Shown here piece after piece: positions 1 to 9,463 of a stretch of DNA of 64,000 nucleotides; positions within the stretch are counted from its first letter, which is position 1, and the number at the start of each line of letters is the position of its first letter. Source of the stretch: Cranoglanis bouderius (taxonomy: Eukaryota; Chordata; Actinopteri; Siluriformes; Cranoglanididae); the NCBI GenBank assembly GCA_023630585.1, contig CM042548.1, forward strand, positions 22,124,027 through 22,188,026, in the 5' to 3' direction. The notes beneath the pieces were generated by a model. The model saw only the letters and a program-made list of their open reading frames with translations. It did no database searches and was not told the origin of the DNA. The position numbers and the translations under genes are program-made.

Positions 1-338
1 TCCTTCAGAATCTTACCTTGAAAACCAAAGAAGTCAAATCTAAGAAAAAGAGGGACAGCAAGGGCAAAGCAAGCCCACCACACTCAGACTCTTCTGCCCT
101 AGCACCAGTACAGACTGCTCTGGAAGCCATAGAGGTTGGAACACATGAAACACAACAGCCAGATCTTAATAATTCAGTGAGTCCTGGTCATATGGAGGTA
201 AAGACCAAGGTTCCTGAATACAAGCTGGAAGAAGAGTGGCCTTTACAGTGTATACGCCTGCTGGAAGCACTTCTATCCATCTGTCTTCACAGTTCCAAGT
301 CTGTGTTCCAAAAAACTGAATCTAACATCTCATTCCAG
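1..338 (+). CDS. lyst: lyst exon 1 of window (5' partial)
   Basis: Open from the left edge (frame starts at base 3, about 112 codons) to a GT donor at 339-340, phase 0. It begins with a lysine/serine-rich, poorly conserved linker and ends in a helix with the motif LQCIRLLEALLSICLH, which closely matches LQSIRLLEALLAICLH of mammalian LYST. LYST is a cytosolic BEACH-family scaffold that controls size and traffic of lysosome-related organelles; its loss causes Chediak-Higashi syndrome. The linker is acidic and low-complexity in the family, so divergence there is expected. Reading past 338 enters the intron and soon becomes non-homologous, which supports the donor. Whether the exon starts at base 1 or upstream cannot be seen. 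Confidence 0.9.
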
Positions 339-503
339 GTAGTTAATATACAATTTATTACAAAATTATTTGTTTTACAAACAACACAAGAATTCAAACC
401 TGCATTTATCGAATGTTTTAGTCTATTAAGCTGCATTAGACTTCAAATCTTATTGTTGGATTTCTAATAGGAGACTTTGACCAAACTTAATATTCTTTTT
501 TTC

Positions 504-510
<7 letters not shown>

Positions 511-544
<34 letters not shown>
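511..544 (+). repeat. CT microsatellite
   Basis: About 17 uninterrupted CT units, ten bases upstream of the exon 2 acceptor AG, so it doubles as its polypyrimidine tract. Confidence 0.95.
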
Positions 545-548
<4 letters not shown>

Positions 549-555
549 ACTTCAG

Positions 556-711
556 TCAGTAGAGGATACCCTGTGTGAGGTGAAGGATCAGCTGTCTCTC
601 TCTGGTGTGGTGAACTCTGACCTAGCTGTTCCTCTGTTTGACTGCCTGTTGCGTGTTGCACTGGCTCAAGTGTCTGCTCCAACCACTGCCATTGAGGAGA
701 AACCTGAAAGG
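556..711 (+). CDS. lyst: lyst exon 2
   Basis: 52 codons, phase 0 at both ends. The acceptor AG is at 554-555 and the donor GTAAGA follows base 711. The peptide reads SVEDTLCEVKDQLSLSG and then AVPLFDCLLRVALA, matching SVESILFEMRDHLSQSK and AKPLFDALLRVALG of mammalian LYST. It continues the armadillo-like helices of exon 1. The polypyrimidine tract of this acceptor is an almost pure CT microsatellite (about 511-544). Confidence 0.93.
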
Positions 712-1587
712 GTAAGAGTTTTTGTTGTTAACATTTTACATTGACCTCAGAGGTGGTCAACTCAATACAACCATGTAACCTTTTAAAAGTCTATTCCAAC
801 TGGTGGCTGTTTAATTTATGTTGTAGAGTTTTCATGGAGACAAGAAGCACATTTCTGTATTGCTTGGCATTTCTTTTTTTTTTTTTTTGAACTGCAAGAC
901 GTAGCACTTTAATTGATAAATGATTTTGAACAATTAAACAACTAATTAATTTATTAAAATCATATAGCAATGGTGCTTTCCATATGTTTATATTTGGAAT
1001 ATGTTGTAAACATTGATCAAACATGTCAGAATATTGTATTGAAACTTGACTTTGCTTACTGGCCATGCATAAATGAATAACATTCTGTTCATTTATTTGT
1101 GAGTGGCTCAATTCTTCCTGGGGCTTTGACCTATATTTTCATGCTACAGTCAGCTGATTCTGTCTTTTGACCAGAGTGTTTGTTTGTTTATTTATTTATT
1201 TATTTACTTACTTACTTACTTATCTGAATTTTTCTCCGATTAAGTAAGAAGTACACTGCAAAAATGATATCTTTGAAAAAAATCTGTTAGCAGTTCATTT
1301 TGTTTCTTTCCAGAAATAAATGCTTAAAATTGCAAAATCTGCCAATACAAAAAGACTATTTCAAACTTGAAATAAGTAAAGAATGTCTAAAAATATGCTT
1401 AATAATCATATTTGGTCTATTGTAACCTTATAATAGGAATTTCTAGATCATTTTGACTTAGATGTCATTTATGCGGTGTAAGTAAGAATTTGATTTTGGA
1501 AATATTCTTTAATAATATTCTTTATTGGTTATGAAATGTCAGTTTGCTTGTTAAACAGCTTATATGTTGGTCTAAATTTTTATGAAG
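712..1587 (+). other. lyst: lyst intron 2
   Basis: No gene or recognisable transposon. It holds a T run near 874-888 and a short TTTA/CTTA tetranucleotide run near 1185-1221; the rest is AT-rich and unremarkable. Confidence 0.7.
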
Positions 1588-1738
1588 TGTCAAACCAGTG
1601 AGGTCGTGGCTCCAGCTGAGGATCTGTCTGATGAAGTGGATGATGTTCAGATGTGTGATGTTCAAGCTCTGGGAGAGGAGAAAGGCTACGAGGCTGATAG
1701 TGAAAGCAACCCTGAGGATTCTGTGCAGCTGGAGGAAG
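1588..1738 (+). CDS. lyst: lyst exon 3 (acidic GYEADSESNPED motif)
   Basis: 50 codons plus one base (phase 0 in, phase 1 out). Acceptor AG at 1586-1587 and donor GTAGTA from 1739. The acidic segment contains EKGYEADSESNPED, nearly identical to EEGYEADSESNPED in mammalian LYST, the strongest single identity anchor in this part. An RTE LINE lies only 84 bases past the donor in the same orientation, and a LINE reading frame in another phase runs back across this exon; that overlap is a shadow, not a fusion gene. Confidence 0.93.
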
Positions 1739-1833
1739 GTAGTACTATACACATGCTCACACACCTTTGCACAACAAGCACATCTGTTTGAAAATAAGGT
1801 GTACAGTGAAAATTCTTTTTTTAGGTTTTTAAA

Positions 1834-3737
1834 CCTAAAGAAGACTTGGTGGTGGAATGAGGAAGTTCAGGAGAGTATCCAGAAGAAGAGGTTAGCTAGG
1901 AAGAAGTGGGACAGTGAGAGGACGGAGGAAAGTAGACAGGAATATAGGGAGATGCAGCGTGAAGTTAAGATAGAGGTGGCAAAGGCCAAACAGAAAGCTT
2001 ATGAGGACATGTATGCAAGGTTAGATAGTAAGGAAGGTGAGAGGGATTTGTATCGGTTGGCGAGGCAGAGGGATAGAGATGGTAAGGATGTGCAGCAGGT
2101 TAGAGTGATTAAAGATAGAGATGGAAATGTGTTGACAGGTGACAGGAGGGTGAGGGAAAGATGGAAGGAGTACTTTGAGGAACTGATGAATGAGGAAAAT
2201 GACAGAGAGAGAAGAGTAGTAGAGGCAAATATTGTTGAGCAGAAAGTAGAAAGGATTAGCAAGGGTGAAGTTAGGAGAGCTTTGAAGAGGATGAAGAGAG
2301 GAAAGGTGGTTGGTCCTGATGACATACCAGTGGAGGTATGGAAGTGTCTAGGAGAGATGGCAGTAGAGTTTTTAACTAGGATGTTCAACGAGGTCTTAGA
2401 GAGTGAGAGGATGCCTGAGGAATGGAGGAGAAGTGTTTTGGTGCCGATTTTTAAGAACAAGGGAGATGTGCAGAGTTGTGGAAACTACAGAGGTATGAAG
2501 CTGATGAGCCATACAATGAAGTTGTGGGAAAGAGTAGTGGAAGCAAGGCTAAGGGGAGAAGTGAGCATTTGTGAGCAGCAGTATGGTTTCATGCCAAGAA
2601 AGAGCACTACAGATGCAATATTTGCTTTGAGAATGTTGATGGAGGAGTACAGAGAGAGTCAGAAAGAGATGCATTGTGTCTTTGTAGATTTAGAGAAAGC
2701 GTATGGCAGGGTGCCAAGAGAGGAGCTGTGGTATTGTATGAGGAGGTCTGGAGTGGCAGAGAAGTATGTTAGAGTGGTGCAGGATATGTATGAGAGCAGT
2801 AGGACAGTGGTAAAGTGTGCGGTAGGTGTGACAGAGGAGTTCACAGTGAAGGTGGGACTGCATCAAGGATCGGCTCTGAGCCCCTTCTTGTTTGCGGTGG
2901 TGATGGACAGGCTGACAGATGAGGTCAGACAGGAATCTCCATGGACTATGATGTTTGCGGATGACATTGTGATCTGTAGTGAGAGCAGGGAGCAGGTGGA
3001 GGAAAGTCTAGAGAGGTGGAGGTTTGCTCTGGAGAGAAGAGGAATGAAGGTTAGTCACAGCAAGACAGAATACATGTGTGTGAATGAGAGGGATCCAAGT
3101 GGAACAGTGAGGTTACAGGGAGAAGAGGTGAAGAAGGTGCAGGATTTTAAGTACTTAGGGTCAACAGTCCAGAGCAACGGGGAGTGTGGAAAAGAGGTGA
3201 AGAAGCGTGTGCAGGCAGGTTGGAATGGGTGGAGAAAAGTGTCAGGTCTGTTGTGTGATAAAAGAGTACCAGCAAGAATGAAAGGAAAGGTGTACAGGAC
3301 AGTAGTGAGACCAGCGATGTTGTATGGTTTGGAGACAGTTGCACTGAGGAAAAGACAGGAGGAAGAGTTAGAGGTAGCAGAGCTGAAGATGTTGAGGTTC
3401 TCTTTGGGAGTGATGAGGATGGATAGGATCAGGAATGAGTACATCAGGGGGACAGCACATGTGAGATGTTTTGGAGACAAAGTTAGAGAGGCCAGGTTGA
3501 GATGGTTTGGACATGTTCAGAGGAGGGAGAGTGAATATATCGGTAAAAGGATGCTGAGGTTAGAGCTGCCAGGCAGGAGGCCGAGAGGAAGACCAAAGAG
3601 GAGGTTTATGGATGTAGTGGAGGAGGACATGAAGGTAGTCGGTCTGAGAGAAGAGGATGCAGGGGATAGGGCTAGATGGAGGCAGATGATTCGCTGTGGC
3701 GACCCCTGAAGGGAACAGCCGAAAGGAAAAGAAGAAG
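1834..3737 (+). mobile_element. 5'-truncated RTE-type LINE with intact reverse-transcriptase frame
   Basis: A non-LTR retrotransposon copy bounded by 11-bp direct repeats AGGTTTTTAAA (1823-1833 and 3738-3748). The open frame runs without a stop from the left boundary to 3709, about 625 codons. It lacks the N-terminal endonuclease and starts in the linker before the reverse transcriptase. Visible RT features are GPDDIPVEVWK, YRGMKLMSH, QYGFMPRKSTTDAIFA, FVDLEKAYGRVP (motif A; the second acidic position usually read as AYD is G here), HQGSALSPFLFA (motif B) and MFADDIVI (motif C catalytic pair). The tail ends GCTGTGGCGACCCCTGAAGG and an AAGAAG run, the hallmark 3' end of this fish RTE group. 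Codon integrity implies a young insertion in sense orientation to lyst. Confidence 0.9.
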
Positions 3738-4112
3738 AGGTTTTTAAAAAAAAAAATAATAATCTTTCGGTCCATTTAGCTCCACCCGCTTCAGCTTGTG
3801 ATCGTTTGCATAATATGCAAAACCTTCTTTTAAAAACTAATCCTAGGTTTTTGGCCAAATTACATAATCTTGATGTCAAAATACTCAGGAGTGTGTGACA
3901 CTCAATAATTATCAAAAACGTTGACATTTGTAAACAATAATGCCACCATACCATCAATAAGTTCTAAGGAGGTGATGCCACATGTACTCATGATGGCTTA
4001 CATGGTTTCACACAAAACTTGTGACAAGATTCTGAGGTCAGCTCCACAGTTTGGGGTGTGGTCATACATGGGGGTGGGGCTAACGTCAGATAATTGTTTT
4101 TTAAGAACCGTA
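3738..4112 (+). other. lyst: intron 3 sequence, no gene
   Basis: After the second LINE target repeat comes a short A run, then about 350 bases in which I recognise no gene or transposon; it leads into the palindrome arm at 4113. Confidence 0.5.
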
Positions 4113-4148
4113 AGGCCAATCAAGCAGACATTTGGTATGCTGCATCTA

Positions 4149-5656
4149 CAGGTGCATCTCAATAAATTATAATGTCGTGGAAAAGTTCATTTATTTCAGT
4201 AATTCAACTCAAACTGTGAAACTCATGTATTAAATAAATTCAATGCACACAGACTGAAGTAGTTTAAGTCTTTGGTTCTTTTAATTGTGATGATTTTGGC
4301 TCACATTTAACAAAAACCCACCAATTCACTATCTCAACAAATTAGAATATGGTGACCTGCCAATCAGCTGATCAACTCAAAACACCTGCAAAGGTTTCCT
4401 GAGCCTTCAAAATGGTCTCTCAGTTTGGTTCACTAGGTAAGCCACAAACATTCATTGCCAAAGAAGCTGGCTGTTCACAGAGTGCTGTATCCAAGCATGT
4501 TAACAAAGTTGAGTGGAAGGAAAAAGTGTGGAAGAAAAAGATGCACAACCAACCGAGACAACCGCAGCCTTATGAGGATTGTCAAGCAAAATCGATTCAA
4601 GAATTTGAGTGAACTTCACAAGGAATGGACTGAGGCTGGGGTCAAGGCATCAAGAGCCACCACACACAGACGTGTCAAGGAATTTGGCTACAGTTGTCGT
4701 ATTCCTCTTGTTAAGCCACTCCTGAACCACAGACAACGTCAGAAGCGTCTTACCTGGGCTAAGGAGAAGAAGAACTGGACTGTTGCCCAGTGGTCCAAAG
4801 TCCTCTTTTCAGATGAGAGCAAGTTTTGTATTTCATTTGGAAACCAAGGTCCTAGAGTCTGGAGGAAGGGTGGAGAAGCTCATAGCCCAAGTTGCTTGAA
4901 GTCCAGTGTTCAGTTTCCACAGTCTGTGATGATTTGGGGTGCAATGTCATCTGCTGGTGTTGGTCCATTGTGTTTTTTGAAAACCAAAGTCACTGCACCC
5001 GTTTACCAAGAAATTTTGGAGCACCTCATTCTTCCTTCTGCTGACCAGCTTTTTGAAGATGCTGATTTCATTTTCCAGCAGGATTTGGCACCTGCCCACA
5101 CTGCCAAAAGCACCAAAAGTTGGTTAAATGACCATGGTGTTGGTGTGCTTGACTGGCCAGCAAACTCACCAGACCTGAACCCCATAGAGAATCTATGGGG
5201 TATTGTCAAGAGGAAAATGAGAAACAAGAGACCAAAAAATGCAGATTAGCTGAAGGCCACTGTCAAAGAAACCTGGGCTTCCATACCACCTCAGCAGTGC
5301 CACAAACTGATCACCTCCATGCCACGCCAAATTGAGGCAGTAATTAAAGCAAAAGGAACCCCTACCAAGTATTGAGTACATGTACAGTAAATGAACATAC
5401 TTTCCAGAAGGCCAACAATTCACTAAAAATGTTTTTTTTTATTGGTCTTATGAAGTATTCTAATTTGTTGAGATAGTGAATTGGTGGGTTTTTGTTAAAT
5501 GTGAGCCAAAATCATCACAATTAAGAGAACCAAAGACTTAAACTACTTCAGTCTGTGTGCATTGAATTTATTTAATACACGAGTTTCACAATTTGAGCTG
5601 AATTGCTGAAATAAATGAACTTTTCCACGACATTCTAATTTACTGAGATGCACCTG
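4149..5656 (+). mobile_element. Tc1-E: near-complete Tc1-like DNA transposon
   Basis: About 1.5 kb with TA at both borders (4147-4148, 5657-5658). Each end starts CAGGTGCATCTCA, and inverted repeats of roughly 210 bp continue to the shared internal block CACCAATTCACTATCTCAAC seen near 4320 and in inverse near 5470-5490. The transposase fills the centre. Outside the TA there are perfect 34-bp inverted arms (4113-4146 and 5659-5692), so the element sits in the middle of a palindrome. Confidence 0.93.
4412..5373 (+). pseudogene. Tc1-E transposase (frameshift, one stop)
   Basis: DD34E transposase of the Tc1/mariner superfamily, cut-and-paste recombinase acting on its own inverted ends in the nucleus. 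The N-terminal helix-turn-helix (FIAKEAGCSQSAVSKHVNK) is in one frame from 4412; the rest is in another frame from about 4530. The catalytic triad is visible: LFSDESKF (D), FQQDLAPAHTAKS (D), SPDLNPIENLWG (E). A TAG at 5247-5249 interrupts the C-terminus, after which the frame continues to PTKY and a stop near 5373. One shift plus one stop suggest a recently inactivated copy. Confidence 0.88.
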
Positions 5657-5692
5657 TAGATGCAGCATACCAAATGTCTGCTTGATTGGCCT

Positions 5693-6290
5693 CTGTACTT
5701 GATTGTACATTATGTGCTAATCGGTAAGTGGATTTTTCACGATGACCCAATTACTGAAAAGACAATCAAACAGATTTCAGCAGCTATTTAAGAAGGTTCC
5801 CGTTAAGCTATTGTCATGAAACTTGACTGGTATTTTCAGGGAGGGACCCACTACTATCTGATGCAATCTCACTCAAATCGGCAGCTGGATTTTCAATCAT
5901 CACCAAATTACATCAAAAACATGGCTTCCTTCAGCCAATCAGCTTCCAGCAGGCATTTTACACAACTAGCAATGTGCTATCATCACAAAACTTATAAGTA
6001 TGTTCATGTATGGTCTCTTTATTGCTCTGTGTATCTGGGCAAGAACTGGATATTGGGGCACTACGTTTTGTTCCATATCTCCTGAATCGTGAGCCCTGCA
6101 AAACAATAATTTTCCCCCGATTCCTGCTAGTGTTCCATCTGAGACGATACCACCCTTCTAAAATTTATACATTAGACTGTAGAGTACATATTGTAAGTGT
6201 ATAGTATGTCATTTTGGACATAACTTTGGTATGTACTCTCTGATGCCTGTTTTTGGAACCCTATTCATTTTGTTCTTCTTCTGCCTCCCC
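5693..6290 (+). other. lyst: intron 3 sequence, likely degraded repeat
   Basis: No gene. Phrases about species of low-complexity AT sequence alternate with stretches resembling the R1 repeat that follows, but no terminal structure or long frame can be defended. Confidence 0.35.
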
Positions 6291-7135
6291 CTCTTCTTCT
6301 TCTGCTTATTACGGGTTCAAGTGTGAAGCGGTCCGCCATTTTGAATTACTTTGAAAACCTACTTTTTCAAACTCCTCCTAGACAGTTCATCCGATTTGTA
6401 TTAAAACCTAAGAAGATTTTCAGACCGTGCTGGCAAAAAATTATCAAAAGCTTTTTGATAAACCAAACCCTATTCAAATAACGTGTGGACGAATTCAATG
6501 TCGAAGTGGGCGTGAGGCTATATCTCTGCAATGCGTTAGTGTATTCAGACCAAACTTAGTACCAGTTCTTGGCATCATGACCTGAGGGTATCTGCACAGT
6601 TTTGCAACAGTGCCTTGTGATCAAAAATTATAATGCCACTTAAAAATGCTAATATCTTTTGATTACTTTTACATATTGTCTTGAGACTAGAATTCTTGGG
6701 TCATGCCGAGATCAGTAATACCAAACACGCCATGATCGGCCGAACTTGCTGTCCGCCATTTTGAAATGCCTGAAAATGCTTGAGCGTAAGCTCAGTATAT
6801 GTCATAGTCACCGTGACATGAGGGTACCTGCACAGTTTTGGAACAGAGTCACCTAGTGTTCACAAGATATGAAATAAGCATATTTATGAGTGGTTTGTCA
6901 TAAAATCATGGCCATGCTAAAATCATACTTTCTTATCTCCCTACTTGGCCCCGTAATTGCTTCTGGCACCTATATTTAGGGGCAAAGCTCCGCAGGTGTG
7001 AGGCACCTATTGTATCTGTTAGTTTGCTTATTATTAGGGGCCAAGCACTACAGATGCGAGGCACCTATAGTGTCCGTTAGTTTTCTTCTTCTTCTTCTTC
7101 TTCTTCCGCTCTTGAGTCCTCATGCCGAGAACAGG
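6290..7135. repeat. R1 dispersed repeat, block 1a
   Basis: Several degenerate units of a family that also fills 7628-7911 and 12757-15290. Recurrent phrases are CTCCTAGACAGTT, CAAATAACGTG, GAGGCTATATCTC, CACAGTTTTG and GGCACCTATTGTATCTGTTA followed by a TTC-rich run. Units share an order, so the block is an amplified or internally repeated non-coding element. No protein is encoded; the mobilising class is not clear from the sequence. Confidence 0.75.
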
Positions 7136-7627
7136 GGCTGTGTCCGAAACCACATACTTACCTATTACACAGTAGGTGAAAAGCAGTACGCCAGAGGGGT
7201 AGTATGTCCAAATTCTCAGTAGGTGAGAAATACCCAGATGGCGTACTGCTTCCGGTGAGATTTTTCAATGTGCAACCGATGGACACCACGCGAGTCAAAC
7301 AATCCCATAATGCAACGGGACTGGTGTGGACGAACTCAGAAAAAAAAATCGCGGAAGACAGCGTCGGCTCTTTTTAGGTATTATACCTTGGTTAAACAGG
7401 ATTTGTTTAACAATATCCGAATACATTGTTAACTTGTTTAAGATTTTTGTGTTTATGATGACGTTGAAGGTCGCATGACAATGCTAACATGGCGGATGTA
7501 GTATGTCCTGGATTGTAGTCATAATACACACATATACTGATTAGTACGTACTGGTTCAACGGCCATGCAGTAGGTACGGCATTGAATTCAATATGTACTG
7601 TCACAGTACGCGATTTCAGACGCAGCC
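7136..7627. mobile_element. MITE-1: 492-bp non-autonomous element with inverted ends
   Basis: Imperfect terminal inverted repeats: left end GGCTGTGTCCGAAACCACAT, right end (reverse complement) GGCTGCGTCTGAAATCGCGT. It interrupts the R1 repeat; R1 resumes at 7628 with GATACCAAT, which follows the CGAGAACA phrase in unbroken R1 copies. No coding capacity. Ends resemble hAT or PIF/Harbinger MITEs of fish; the superfamily is not settled because no clear target duplication is seen. Confidence 0.7.
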
Positions 7628-7911
7628 AAAGATACCAATTATGCCATGGTCGGCCAAACTTGCTGTCCGCCATTTTGAATTACTTTGAAAACCTACTTTT
7701 TCGAACTACTCCTAGACAGTTGCTTCAATTTTCACCAAAACTGGCTCAGAACATCATGAGACGTACTGACAAAAAATTATTAAAAACTTTTTGATAGACC
7801 AAACCGTTTTTGAATAACGCACAAACGAATTCGATGGCGTGCATGCCAAATGCACGTGAGCCTACAGTACCATGCAAAATATCATGATGTCTTTTGCAAT
7901 TCACAATCATA
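7628..7911. repeat. R1 dispersed repeat, block 1b
   Basis: Continuation of the R1 unit split by MITE-1: GCCATTTTGAATTACTTTGA, CCTAGACAGTTG and AACGCACAAACGAATTCGAT follow in the same order as in the block at 13,960-14,160. Confidence 0.7.
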
Positions 7912-7913
7912 TA

Positions 7914-7990
7914 CAGTACTGTGCAAACATTTTAGGCAGGTGTGAAAAAATGCTGTAAAGTGAGAATGCTTTCAAAAATAGACATCTTAT
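7914..7990 (+). mobile_element. Tc1-C left inverted end (isolated)
   Basis: TA at 7912-7913 followed by CAGTACTGTGCAAA and TTTTAGGCAGGTGTGAAAAA. It matches the ends of the Tc1-C copy at 50,733-52,018 and the opposite-facing end at 15,292-15,353. No transposase follows, so this is a solo end. Confidence 0.8.
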
Positions 7991-8540
7991 GCCGCCGCCG
8001 CTCCTGAGAGCTCATCTCGAAAAAATAGTCGCATGAGACTCCCCAAACCTCAAATATTAATTACGAACTAATATACTGACTAACCACATCCAGAACACTC
8101 TCCAAAATTCACGCCACTGAAGCCTCTACTTCCTGAACAGGGAGCTGTCGAGCCAAATCTCACTAGCCAATGAGAGTAAAGCGCTGTTAAGCCCCGCCCA
8201 CATGTGAGGTTTGTGCCAGAATGGCGAATGTAAACTTGCGGAGCGTAAACGAAAATTTCAGAAGGCGTAAACGAAAACTCTGGCAGCGCATTCATAAACC
8301 GAAAAGGAAGCTTAGAAAACTGTTAACAAAGAATGATGTTTATTTGAAGACAATGTTACATTTTTGCCACTGAGTTCTCTGCTTTCAGTTTCAGAGTTTT
8401 TTTTCTTTCTCATTGTATATTTTTGTTCGTTTCTTGAAAAGTTACGTTCAATACTTTTGGCACAAATCTAATCCCATATAAAAGACATGTTTTCCGTGCT
8501 GCAAAAGCAAAACCACTTTGCATGGACTCCCAAAGTCTGA
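7991..8540 (+). other. lyst: intron 3 sequence, no gene
   Basis: Comparatively GC-rich stretch with a repeated GCGTAAACGAAAA phrase near 8240-8275. I see no supported coding region or transposon ends here. Confidence 0.4.
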
Positions 8541-8549
8541 GGATGTAAA

Positions 8550-8739
8550 GTGTCAGTGGTTAGAATTCATTTTAAAACAATACCACAGCAGTTCAACTCA
8601 GACCTTTGTTTTCATTTCACTGAAGATTGCTCCTCAAATCTAGCTGAAGTCAAAGCGGGATTTGTGGAAAGATTATTCATTAAACATGGGGCCGTACCAA
8701 CTTTATTTGGACCATCTTGCACCTCTGGATTACAACCTG
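8550..8739 (+). pseudogene. THAP-like zinc finger fragment
   Basis: A 63-residue stretch reads RIHFKTIP, then CFHFTEDC, AGFVERLFIKHG and AVPTLFGP. The order and the AVPT-F motif match the C-terminal half of THAP DNA-binding domains (C-x2-H followed by the AVPTIF box), with one residue missing between C and H. A GT follows the AVPT segment, as expected for an exon end. There is no N-terminal C-x2-4-C pair upstream in frame. It is likely a relic of a THAP-bearing transposase (P-element or PIF-associated) or of a gene copy; I cannot tell which. Confidence 0.5.
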
Positions 8740-9078
8740 TAAATATGATTAATTATTTATGTTTATATTTTGTACCGAGTGTTCCAAATGCGTGGTTTTA
8801 TGTTGTATACGTGTACAGCCAGTGCACAGCCGTTAGCCTGTTAGCTGTTAGCCTCTGCTAACCGGCTAACTCACGTTATTGCCAAACTACATGTAAACTT
8901 ACCACTGAGAAACATCCTGTTCTCGTCCTGCTTGTGATGGTGGTTCGAGTTTATCTTCCGATGTAGCACTATTGGACTCTGGCTCAAATTGGTATGGTAA
9001 AACCGACATTATTACGAAGCTGAAACTCTGATATGGTAGTGGGCGTTTCCTTTCCAACACGCACTATAAGCGGTAGAC
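8740..9078 (+). other. lyst: intron 3 sequence, no gene
   Basis: No feature recognised apart from a GTTAGC-type short tandem phrase near 8832-8856. Confidence 0.4.
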
Positions 9079-9438
9079 CAGGGGTCGGCAACCGTAGGCA
9101 CGCGTTCCACTATTGGCACCTGAGGGTAAATCAACGGCACGCCAAGCACATGCAGATGAATGTTATATTTATTACAAAAGTAATATTATTTTTTTTTTAT
9201 TTAAGAAATGTTTAAGTCCTGGTGGTATTCGCATGAAAAATGACCTATTAACCCATAATCATAATCAAGTTTACTTGTTTAATTATTGTTGTCACTGTGC
9301 TATAGACGTCACGTGTCAGGGATTACGCTCACCGCGGTCTGAACTTCAGGCGAGGTTGACAAATGGCGACCCAAAAGAAGGCAAAAATTGATGTTCGGTT
9401 ATTTCAGCCCTCTTGGAGAGAAGAATATAGTTTCATTT
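9079..9438 (+). mobile_element. hAT transposon 5' end with transposase start
   Basis: Starts CAGGGGTCGGCAACC, the terminal sequence of a large animal hAT (Charlie-like) group, followed by GGCACGCC. At 9363 an ATG opens MATQKKAKIDVRLFQPSW and then EEYSFI, which fits the N-terminus of Charlie-like transposases (short basic start, F-x-x-x-W, Y-x-F). The copy is cut after about 26 codons by a CA microsatellite at 9439. No right end is present nearby. Confidence 0.7.
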
Positions 9439-9463
9439 CACACACACACACACACACACACAA
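9439..9463 (+). repeat. CA microsatellite
   Basis: About 12 CA units marking the break of the hAT fragment. Confidence 0.9.

Noticed and set aside
464..682. Minus-strand frame with a long Arg-Glu run
   Set aside because: It is the CT microsatellite plus the reverse of exon 2.
1598..1833. Start of the 703-codon frame that begins within lyst exon 3
   Set aside because: The first ~78 codons are exon 3 and intron read in a wrong phase; LINE homology starts only at the target duplication (1834).
1999..3957. Several minus-strand frames across the LINE
   Set aside because: Shadows of the intact plus-strand reverse transcriptase frame, low-complexity serine/leucine composition.
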